Shown: positions 54,737-64,000 of the stretch, in pieces
Layout: each line of letters begins with the position of its first letter
Numbering within the stretch: position 1 is the first letter of the stretch
Assembly: GCA_034620365.1 (NCBI GenBank)
Contig: JAQGEQ010000010.1
Location: 310,001-374,000, forward strand
Direction of reading: 5' to 3'
Length of the DNA stretch: 64,000 nucleotides
Origin: Pegea sp. RAD2-039
Lineage: Eukaryota > Chordata > Thaliacea > Salpida > Salpidae
The notes under the pieces: model-generated
Told to the model about the DNA's origin: nothing
Databases searched by the model: none
The model's input: the letters and a program-made list of their open reading frames with translations, nothing else
Translations under genes and position numbers: made by a program

Positions 54737-57441
54737 TCATTCGACGGATATGAACTCAGCTTTTCGCATTTTGTGATTGGCGTTATCTGTGACGTCATCG
54801 GAGCTAGCCATGTAAATGGGTTGGTTCTTATGAGCGATGTCCTTACAAACTTCAGTGAGATGTGCTATAGAAGGTCCAGTATTCATCTTGGAAGCCTGTT
54901 CATATGACAAATATTAATTGGAATTTAAAAACAAAACTAGAAAACGACATTAGCGGAAGCGGATAGGGACTGGCCAGTCGCATCAGCCTGGTATTGTCGC
55001 ATCACGTTTGCTTTAGCAATTTCCAATAATTCTAATTTCTTAGCTTCACTAATGAAAGGCGAACGATTCCTGTGGACATGTTTGTGGTTATTGACGAGTT
55101 TTCTCATCAACTCAAAATCATCTCACCTGGAGCCTTTCCTTGAACCGCTTCGGCGACGACTTCTAGAAGAAAACAAAAATTAATTTTGGATTTTAATCAA
55201 AGGACATACCTGGAAGACCTCCTGGATGACTTATGAGATCTATGCCGCGGAGATTTTGACCTGCAAATAAATGATTTTACTCAGTTACTCTTTACTTTAC
55301 TCAACTCTACCTAGATCTATGTCTTGATCTTGATCTTCTGGATGATTTAGACGATCTATGTGATCTTGGAGATCTGGAAATTTAAAGTTGATGAACAAAT
55401 TCAAGTTAATATCTGGTAATAACCTGACAGAGCGTTTATGAGACTTGCTGGATCGACTTTCTTCTCTCCTACTACTTGATGTAGATCTAAAAACATTTAT
55501 CAGTGAGATGAGATTCAACTTTTAATTTGTTTCACTTTTTCTTTTTTGATCGTCGAGGCTCATCTCCATCTTCACTCTTCTTTTGACGATGGGAAGACTT
55601 TTCTTTTTCATCATTTTCTTCAAGTCTTTTCATAGCCAAATTTTTGTCGTCTTTCTCAACGACTTTCAAATCAGTAGAATCATCTGAAGTAAAATAGAAC
55701 TTTTTTCCACATAATTCTTCATGAAACCAACAAAATTTAGCTGAATATTAATTACGAACAAAAGCAAAATATTTCATTTAGTGAATCAGATAAAGTTATT
55801 TAAAAAAATTGGTAAATGAAAGATTTTCTGCAAACCAATTTTTGATGGTTCAGCTTTTTGGTCAGCATCAGAAGTTTCTCTAAAAAAAGTAAATTCAATT
55901 TTAAAAAGTTGATACAAGGAAAAGTTTTATTTTGTCGTTTTAGAGTGAATAAAATTGAATAAAAAAATAAAAAATGAAAACCTAAATATTCTATTCTATA
56001 TAATTATAAAATAACCAAAATTTAAGAATATTATTATTTAGGAAAAAGTATAAGTGCCGAAACTAACACTAGAACTTTTTTTATAGAAAATATCTGAAAA
56101 TCTTTAAGCAGTAAGTATAAAGCACTGATTCAAATTAATTTGTGTAAAATAAAAGCATTTGAAGATGAAGGTGTTCAAATATATTCCAGCAATTATTTTT
56201 CAAGTGTTTTTATGATTGAAATATAAGAAGTACTAAGAAAACTTATTATATAAAATGATGGTAAAAAGTAGAAAAATATTTTTTTAAGAAACAGTAATAG
56301 TAACGGTAATATTTAATCATGTGACCAAAAGTTTAACAAGTTAAAAGTGAATACAATTTAAAATAATTTTCAGCAATGAATATTTTATATTTGCTTATTA
56401 ATTAAAGTTACTAAATAATTGTAAACCATTTTAAGTTAACTACTTTTCATAAAAAAATATTTTGTTTAATATAAATAATAAACTAAACAAGATTGATAAT
56501 TTCTTCAGCTGTGATCATAAATTATTAAAATAAATAATTCATAATCTTTAATTTAAGTAAAAAATAAGAGTCAAATTTAGAAAAAAAGTAAAACTATAAT
56601 TTGTTTATCATTAAGATCACTTTTAAATATAAAAAACCAACAAACAAAACATAAGTTTTATAATAATAATATAACATTTCTTCTAGATTAAATAAAGAGC
56701 ATTCATAAGCCAAAAAATTACATAATTCCCAAAATCTGTTTTACTAAACATCAAAATTTTTAGCTCAAAATATATAATTAGTTAATAGTGCAGAGAAATT
56801 ACTTGCCTCACAAAACAATTATCTACTATAAAAGCACTTAAAAACAATAAATCAGAATATATAAAATTCCCAGCACTAATAATTAATACTAGTTTTTATG
56901 ACAAATGTTTTAGTCACTTATAATAGTGTCTATAATAATTTATAAAACCAACTATTTATATAATTATGTCATAAATAATATGTAGATTGTGTTTAAGTTG
57001 ACAATTCTTTAATGTTTAAAATTGCTTATATAAAAATTCTTGGTAAAAAATAAGAGAAATTTAAATAAATGAAAAAAATTATATATTTCAAACAAAATTA
57101 TTTTTATAAAACAAAAAAAATAATAAAAGTACTAAAATCAGATGGGTTATAAATTGAGTAAATACTTTTATAGAGATCTTTTTCATAAAAACATATACTA
57201 TTTTGTAAAAATCAAAACTTAAGAAAAGATAGAAAATATTAATTAAATTACAATTTAATTTTAAAAATTAAATTTCCAATTAAAACTTAACTAATTTTAA
57301 AAGAAGCATTTCAAATCAAACAAATAAATAAATAAACATTTTTAATAAAAATAAATTAACAAACTCTTTATCTTTATTCCATTGTTCCAACTTCTTATCA
57401 GCAAATGTTTTAAAAACTTGCGAAACTATATCTTCTGCCAT
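54737..57441 (-). CDS. SON: SON-like SR protein, short form
   Basis: Nuclear-speckle SR-related splicing factor. Exon 1 (57361-57441) encodes MAEDIVSQVFKTFADKKLEQ, similar to the SON N-terminus MATNIEQIFRSFVVSKF. A 20-nt exon at 56489-56508 and a 44-nt exon at 55836-55879 would bring the next exon into phase; the first of these is tentative. Then come an acidic/basic exon (55552-55683, DDKNLAMKRLEENDEKEKSS), several small RS exons (RSHRSSKSSRRSRSRHRSR), exon 54949-55069 (SEAKKLELLEIAKANVMRQY) and the last exon 54737-54895 (SIAHLTEVCKDIAHKNQPIY). These last two match SON's LLEIAKAN and IEELTEKCKQIA blocks in order. The frame then stops, with no G-patch and no double-stranded RNA-binding domain, both present in vertebrate SON. 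It may be a truncated paralogue or a lineage-specific short form. RSRP1 also carries a LLEIAKAN-type block. Confidence 0.62.
55882..57360. other. Long first intron(s) of the SON-like gene
   Basis: AT-rich, with no coding signal other than the tentative 20-nt exon at 56489-56508. Much longer than most introns in the window. Confidence 0.5.
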
Positions 57442-58479
57442 TGATAAAGATTCAACTTTGATTTATACAAAAATCATAGAACTAAAAAATCATAAAAGTT
57501 TAAAGTTATAAGAATAGCCAAAATATGAAATTATTGTATACTATGAAAATGTATTACATAAAATTAAATAAAAGATAAAACAAATTTAATAAATTACAAA
57601 GATAGTCCATCTGTATTACTATTTCTTGCTATATGTACTACCTAGTACAAAATTGTTGTATTTAAAACAAGTTTAAGTTATTCTTCAGTTAACTTTAATA
57701 ACTCCAACAAAATATAATAAATAAAATAAGTAAATAAATCCAATCAAATTAAAATTTATTTTTTAAACTCCAACAAAATATGAATAATTACATTAAATTC
57801 GTCAAAATCTGGTAAAATTAAATGTAGTATTAACAAAAATTAGCTGATTAGTAAAAATATTAGATCTTTGAAACTTTAAGCTGTGCTAATTCTGAAAACG
57901 AAAATCTTGGCAAATTAAGAAAATTTATTAAAATTAAAAAACTTTTACTAAAATAGTTTGAGAAATATACATTTGAATTAATTTCACAGATTGTACCAAT
58001 GAGAGTGAAATAAATTATAGTGAAACATATCAACAGATATTTTGTATGTTACACATTTAGGAATATTTCAAAAAAATGTCCGATCACAACACTTTCATAA
58101 AAAAAAAGATTAGTTGCAATTAAGACCTATTAATATTATTATTAAAGTCTGAAGAAAACACTTATTCAAGTTGATAGAATACTTGTTTAAATATAACTTT
58201 TTTGCGTTATAAGTGTGAAATGATAATAGATCTTTAGTCTAGCTTACATATATAAGAACTGAGCTTGACTAAAAACAAAGCTGGCACTAAACAAAACTTT
58301 AAAAAGCTAAAGCATGAAGATAAAAGTGTTCATAAGAATCACGTAATTGGGTTTAGCCTACATCCCGCGAAGAAGTTAAATTCAGTACACTCCTCGCCAA
58401 ATAGTTGCACAGTAAACAAGAAGAAGTAAAATACTTACACTTACTTATTAGTACCGCCAGATAATTCCATTCATATCGT
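57442..58479. other. AT-rich spacer
   Basis: Upstream region of the SON-like gene. No coding or repeat signal was recognised. Confidence 0.5.
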
Positions 58480-58710
58480 TTTAGAGGTTTACTTTTTGAT
58501 GTCTGAGTTGATATAGCTTGAGAAAGGACTAATGGAAAAGAAAACATCCAATCTAACGTCAATTAAATTGTGGACAATTTTAAAAATAGCAATTAAGTCG
58601 TATTTAATCCGTCGAATTTCCAAAGTATCTAAATTTAAGAAGCTAAGACGATGTTTATAACTATCGTATTTTTAATTAAGTTTCCTTCATATCAGTCTCG
58701 TAAATACTAT
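58480..58710. repeat. LTR-like dispersed repeat, second copy
   Basis: Its reverse complement resembles 14806-15030 over about 200 bp. Shared blocks include aattcgacggattaaata, cgtctyagcttcytaaat and ttttcttttccattagtcct. It ends just before retrotransposon protease-like sequence, which suggests LTR or internal retroelement DNA. Confidence 0.6.
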
Positions 58711-58737
58711 AAGAACATATAACTGATTTTCATGGAT

Positions 58738-59560
58738 TACCTTTATGTAGAGATGTTACTGGGAAGAGATTTTCTTAAACTTCATAACAAGGCTATATTT
58801 GGTTTTATGTTGAACATAAAACTTGATAGTAAACGCTAAATATATTTGCGCAGTAGCTAAGGCTGATATCAGCACATCTGTATTGTTTGCGAGTCTCAGA
58901 CCTGGTTGGAGATCAGTTAGCTCAAAACTAAGAGATTATAATTAAGAGGACTAAGATTGTATTTTAAAAATTGTTGATAAATTGAAAAAATCCCTTAAAA
59001 TAGGTTATGGCCTGGCAATAGTCTAGAAAGAGTTCCTTGTGTAAGGTTAAAAATTGAGAAATAAATCGAGAAAACCACAAAGTGAAGATATTGTGAATTA
59101 GATGACTAAATATATATATTCTGTTTCTCATGATTTAGCTCGGGCCTATCAACAAATAATCATAAGTGAGAGAGGTAAAAAGTTTACAAAAGTGGCCGGA
59201 GGTGAATTACTAGAATTTTCGCTTTAGGGTTACATATTAATATCTGGTACTTCAAAAATCAAGTAAATAATAGAAAAGGGTCGGCTTAAAATTACTTAAG
59301 TTTATTTTGGCAATGTTATTATTAGAAGTAACTTATTAGAGGAGTTACAGTTGTATTCTGAGGATTTTCGAAAGTCTATTAAAGACTCGGAAATGAGTCC
59401 AAAGTGGCTTATAGAATAAAAGAACTTAGCTTTTTAGGTCATTATACTGTAAAAAAATCAGGTTAAACCTAGGCCAGAACGTTTTTGCCTTTTAATGAAG
59501 CTTCTGTGCTATCAAATGTAAAATCTTGGCAAAGTAGAACTTAATAACATTTTTAAGTTA
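58738..59560 (+). mobile_element. Decayed Ty3/Gypsy retrotransposon pol fragment
   Basis: Plus-strand translation shows the end of a retropepsin-like segment (VEMLLGRDFLKLHNKA, near 58750). A reverse transcriptase block follows (HDLARAYQQIIISERGKKF, near 59130-59190), then a later RT segment (ELSFLGHYTVKKSG, near 59425). The order is that of Ty3/Gypsy pol. Many stops and frame changes separate the blocks, and gag and integrase are absent, so the copy is dead. Confidence 0.75.
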
Positions 59561-60276
59561 ATAAAATAAAGCAAATAATTCTTTTATTATACAGAATTGC
59601 GCAACAAATAAATTAATTAGCTATATAATTCGTTAGGAAAGATTTACTGATATGAAATTAGCTTATTTTGTTGCTATCCTCAAACGTTTTCAGTAATTTT
59701 ACTTAGTTTTAAAAGCTTTTTATTAACTAATGGTTTTTCGATTACAAATAAAAGTTTTAAATATAAATCACTGAGCAGAGCAGTTTTTATAGTTTGCTAC
59801 AATTCAGCTACTTTTTAAAACAAGTCATTTTTAATTTAGAACTTTTGAAAATATGAAAAATTCTAAGCCAGCTCATTTTTCAATTTAGACAACAATGCAA
59901 GCAGCAAGTTTTTATACAGAAGGATCTTCTTTCTTATCTTAACTTTGACTTTTATTATGTCAGTTTAAATTTTTTCAGTAAAGAATTGAACTTAGGCGGT
60001 AAAAGCTGCACCTATTTTGTATAATTTTATTCCCTTAAATATAGATTTAAGACCAATGTATTATCTTCAATACTAAGCAAGTTATTTAGTTACAAAACTT
60101 AAAAAAAATTTTTGAAAATCAGAGTTAACTTCTGCTTGAATAAAAGATTTGAACTTATTGTTCATGTAAGTAATAAACCAATACATGCAAAGTAGTCCTT
60201 GCTACAAGCATTACACTAAAGATCTACTTTTCTTTGTTATATAGATTGAATATAGTAAATAATTTTTAATTAATTA
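59561..60276. other. AT-rich spacer
   Basis: No feature recognised. It could include further decayed retroelement DNA. Confidence 0.4.
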
Positions 60277-60552
60277 TTGTTTTTAAAACAACAAAAGACA
60301 ATACAATTCAATAATTATGATAATAAGGATTTGTTTCGTTTGTATATCTTCAACTGTTCTTTTACAACTTGCAGCAACAAAATTTTTCGTTTCAACTTTA
60401 TTTTAAAAATATTCTTACTCATAATCGCTTGTAGCAAGTTAGTCTATTATCAATCTATTTTAATTCAAGTTACGATGTTATATATGAGCAATACTTCTTA
60501 TATGTTTTTATCAACAGTTGCTTTTGATTTTAGCTCAATAAACAAATAAACA

Positions 60553-60939
60553 ATGAGGCTATTTAAAAAAAACAAAGATTTTGTAATTGTAAAAATAAAT
60601 CTAAAATACTTCAAAACTACTTTTAAAGAAAATTTAGATATACAAAAATATCTAGAAGAATTTGCACTTCCAAGTAAGCAAGAGTGTATATGTATGATTG
60701 AGGTACAAATGAAACTGTACTCAACCCATATACACATCATGAAAGCAAGTAGGCTCATTGAAGTTATTGATATAGAAGAAGTTGTTGGTTGTTTTATTTT
60801 GCAACCATCTAATAAGTATATCATTCTAGTAGTAAACAAAATAGACTCATTTTCTTACTATAATTTTTATTCGATGAATGGTTACAAAACATTTCATAAG
60901 TTAGAAATGAGTTTGGAAAAAATCATGAAGAAAAAGTAA
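60553..60939 (+). CDS. Hypothetical ORF, 128 residues
   Basis: ATG to TAA without interruption, beginning MRLFKKNKDFVIVKINLKY and ending EMSLEKIMKKK. It contains a run of ordinary-looking codons (KASRLIEVIDIEEVVGCFIL). A second ORF (60277-60549, 90 codons, hydrophobic) precedes it in the same frame, separated only by one TAA stop and one codon. No family was recognised. It may be a real gene, part of an exon or a chance frame; DNA this rich in A and T does produce ORFs of this length occasionally. Confidence 0.35.
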   Translation: MRLFKKNKDFVIVKINLKYFKTTFKENLDIQKYLEEFALPSKQECICMIEVQMKLYSTHIHIMKASRLIEVIDIEEVVGCFILQPSNKYIILVVNKIDSFSYYNFYSMNGYKTFHKLEMSLEKIMKKK

Positions 60940-63900
60940 AGAAGAAAGTTTGCTGTTAAAATGAGTGCGAGAAAAGGTTGCATATTTTGAGAATTCGTTT
61001 AGTCTAATTTAGTAACTTGCTTTTCTAAAACTAAAACTTTTTAAACTTAAATAAAACTTAAATCTTCAATTATTGTTTATTTTCAAATTTGACGAAATGC
61101 ATACCGATTATTGAAAACCCGTAAATTAAAAATGGTAAAAGCTTTTTTAAGTTTATACTTTGAATCGAATAGTTGAGTAATATAACCTTTTTCATAACAA
61201 TATAACAAACAAATTTTATTTATTATATATGGAAAATGAAATAATAAGAATAATATAAAATTACGAACTTTGTTGAAGCAAAACTAGCAGAATGTTTTTA
61301 TCATTAATTTGAAAACTGAGAAATCTCATCAGACTGAAAGTCCTTTGTAACCAAAATTTGCTCTTGTGCACTTGATAGCAAAAATTAAATCTTACTATTC
61401 TGATATATTGTTAACAACTTTGAGGGCTCAATAATTTTTTCGTTGCTTTCACTTTGTTATTAACTTTGTGAAATTATCAAATCTTAAAAGTAATTAGGAG
61501 TAAACATATATGCTCCGAATTAAACCAACGTTTGTTAGATTAAAATCATTGGAAGAAAGTTATCTAATCAAATTGAAATTAAAATTGCTTCTTCTTGAGC
61601 TACACTCCCTTTTATCAACGATATTTTAAGCTTTTTTACAATCTATGGATGAAAAGGTTGTGATTTAATTTTATGCTTCATTAGATAACAATCAAATATC
61701 ATTTTCTACCACTTGATGTCTCTCACTATAGTTTTGTGACTGGTATCAGCATTCAAATTTTTGATTCTTATCCAGCTGTCAATATTTTCGATAGTAAAAA
61801 GACTTTATTTGCTAAATGTCAATAACAATTTTACTTTTAGTTTCATCATAAAAAGTAACTCCTGGTTGCTTTTTGCTGTATACAGTAAACTCTATAAAAC
61901 ATATTTGGTGTTTCTTCATCTTCTGTTGCTTGTTCTCATTATTCAGTTTATTAATTCTTTTGATTACCTCTTAAATAGCTCAAGTTATTTTTCAGCATCG
62001 AAAAACTATCAAATCGTCATCAGACAATCTTTTCAAATGTTACAGAAAAATCAAAACCAGTATCTAGAAATTCATGTATTGAAAAATAATTCAATAAATT
62101 GAATTACTCAACTTATGATACAAGTAAACTAAGAATAAACATTTTAACCTAAAACAATGTTTCGATTTAATTAAATGCTTTAAACTTTTCAAAGGTGTTT
62201 CAGGTGGTGAAAACATCAATCAAGTCATTTACAAAAAGATTAAAATTAATAACCTTCTTGGTACTCAAGACTTCGGTTTAATGTTTTTAAAGTAGAGAAA
62301 ATATTTGACAATAAATTGCTTGGAATAAAACCTTACTCCTTTTTAATTATTATTCACGTGTTTAGCTGTTTTCAATGATTTAAATCTTACTAAATGTATT
62401 GTTATTAGTACATGTCACTAAGCATATTTTGTATTTAACATACATGAAACTAGACTCCCTTTAATGTCCTCGAAAAATTAAAAGATGATTTTTTCAACGT
62501 TGTAGATTTAAACTAAATTATAATCTCAAAACATTGAAGGCGTTTTGTGTAGGTCATCACCATAACAAATATCAACTTAGATTGATTATATCCGAAAATC
62601 AATCAATGTATTTGACAAATTATATTTTTATCTTGATTATTTTAACATCTATCTAAAAAAATCAAATTAATTGTGAGCTAAATAGTTTGCTAATTTTATC
62701 ATTTGTCAGTTTTTTGTTTTTAATTGTTAAAATTATTTGTCAAAATATTTTTTGTGGCTATCGAAAAATAATTTTGAAATAAAATAAAATCTTTTTAAGG
62801 ATAAAGAAATAGTTAATCAAATGTGTTCAAAAATTACTTTTAATGTTTTAGAGTATATTCTTATTATTAATTGAGTTTTGATTAAATCTAATTTTGCAAT
62901 CTTATTTGAAAGAAATATTCATGAATCAAAGCTTCTGAAGAAACAAGTTTTAAACAAATAATTTAGCTTTAAATTTACCAAAAAATTAAGTCACAATTCA
63001 AATGTAATTTGTAAAAGGTTAATTTTGACGGATAAAAAGATTGGAATACTTGCAAGTTTTAGTTTGACAATTTAAACCAATATAATTAAAATATTTATAG
63101 TTTATATATTTATATCTACAGTGATTCTAATCAAATGTTTTGAAACTTTTCAAAATAATTTCTTTATCAACAAAGATGAAACTTACGGATATTGTTTTTT
63201 TTCACACCCAGTGGTTGTTACTTATTCAAAATTTTCAATGCAAGTTGAACTCAGTTCTACTTAGAACGAAGCCCTGTTAGGATTTGACATTATTTGGTTT
63301 TTGGCTCAGATATGAAAGTTTTTACTTGAATAGATGAGATAACACTTCTTTGAACCTTTCTGTCGCTATGTATAGTTTAGAATGATTTTAATTCAGTTTT
63401 ACTTTATATATATGCTATAATATAGATTATAGAAATATATTTATTATAATATTGTAACCAAAAGCATAAGCAATAATCAAAATATTTTGTTGTTTTGTTC
63501 TTAATTCAATTTAGTAGCGGTTCAATATGTTGGTATCTATTCCACGCAGAGATTTTCTCATTTACCCAATTTTAATATAAAGCTAAAAGGTAAAAAAAAA
63601 GAAAATACTGTTACTACCAAACATTGAGACTAAATACGTTTGGCTGAAGTAAACAATTTATAGAAAATTAGTTTTGAATTTTATAAGGAATAAAAATAAA
63701 ACCACAGTTTGTATTGCTCAAACTAAATTGTTAGACAAACATTAATGTCAGTTTTGGCAATTTTCATCATGAAATATTTCTAATGTTTAAATAATTCTGG
63801 TTTTAAAGAAATACTCTTTAACATAGACAGTGATATATAGCTAGATAGAATTAAAATATAAATTAAATTTCTAAAATTGGTCGCGCAAACAAATGTAACG

Positions 63901-64000
63901 GTTTAAATTAACAACAAACTTAATTAATGATTTTTCCTAAATTGTCATGTAAAAGAAAGCTATATAAAAAAATATTTCAAAAACAATATTTATTACTAAA
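60940..64000. other. Terminal AT-rich region, one weak ORF
   Basis: A 113-codon hydrophobic plus-strand ORF at 61761-62102 shows no family motif and is probably a chance frame. Otherwise no genes, RNA genes or clear repeats were recognised up to the window end. Confidence 0.4.

Overview
This window is nuclear DNA of a ciliated invertebrate animal. The genes are AT-rich (roughly 70% by eye), use the standard code, and are split by many GT-AG introns, a large share of them only about 45-60 nt long. Metazoan-specific or cilium-linked families are present: Lgl, MDM1, HOATZ, DNAAF5 and NudE. Small introns, motile-cilia genes and tRNA-derived SINEs would fit a flatworm or another small bilaterian, but the sequence alone does not fix the phylum.

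Layout, left to right. 29-4790 (-) holds the first 730 codons of a lethal(2) giant larvae homologue; its C-terminus lies beyond the left edge. 4.8-9.6 kb is an AT-rich spacer with two SINE-like elements. 9.6-13.95 kb (-) is DNA ligase 1, with what looks like a mitochondrial presequence ahead of a second, nuclear start. 14-19.9 kb is a repeat-bearing spacer with a foldback element. 19.95-22.4 kb (-) is a NudE/NDEL1 homologue. 24.76-34.8 kb is a compact cluster: HOATZ (+), an unusual Ras/Rab-like GTPase (+), DNAAF5 (-), TAF13 (-) and MDM1 (-). 38.4-40.7 kb (+) is ribosomal protein S4, whose introns carry U18-type C/D snoRNA copies. 44.0-51.9 kb (+) is the clathrin heavy chain. 54.7-57.4 kb (-) is a short SON-like SR protein. 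58.5-64 kb is spacer with a decayed Ty3/Gypsy retrotransposon and a few unassigned ORFs.

How the genes relate. Three genes in the 24.7-34.8 kb block (HOATZ, DNAAF5, MDM1) belong to families for axonemes, dynein-arm assembly and centrioles, so the GTPase between them is worth testing for a ciliary role. The other genes are housekeeping (ligase, TFIID subunit, ribosomal protein, clathrin, splicing factor) or polarity and dynein regulation (Lgl, NudE).

Most notable: the GTPase has a probable N-terminal acylation site, no C-terminal prenylation motif, and a switch II in which the Gly60/Gln61-equivalent residues are Ala/His. Also notable are the dual-start ligase, the U18 snoRNAs in RPS4 introns, and a 44-47 nt mini-exon of the SON-like gene that recurs at two other loci with its splice donor preserved. 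Exon borders were read by eye from homology and splice signals; none was checked by computation.
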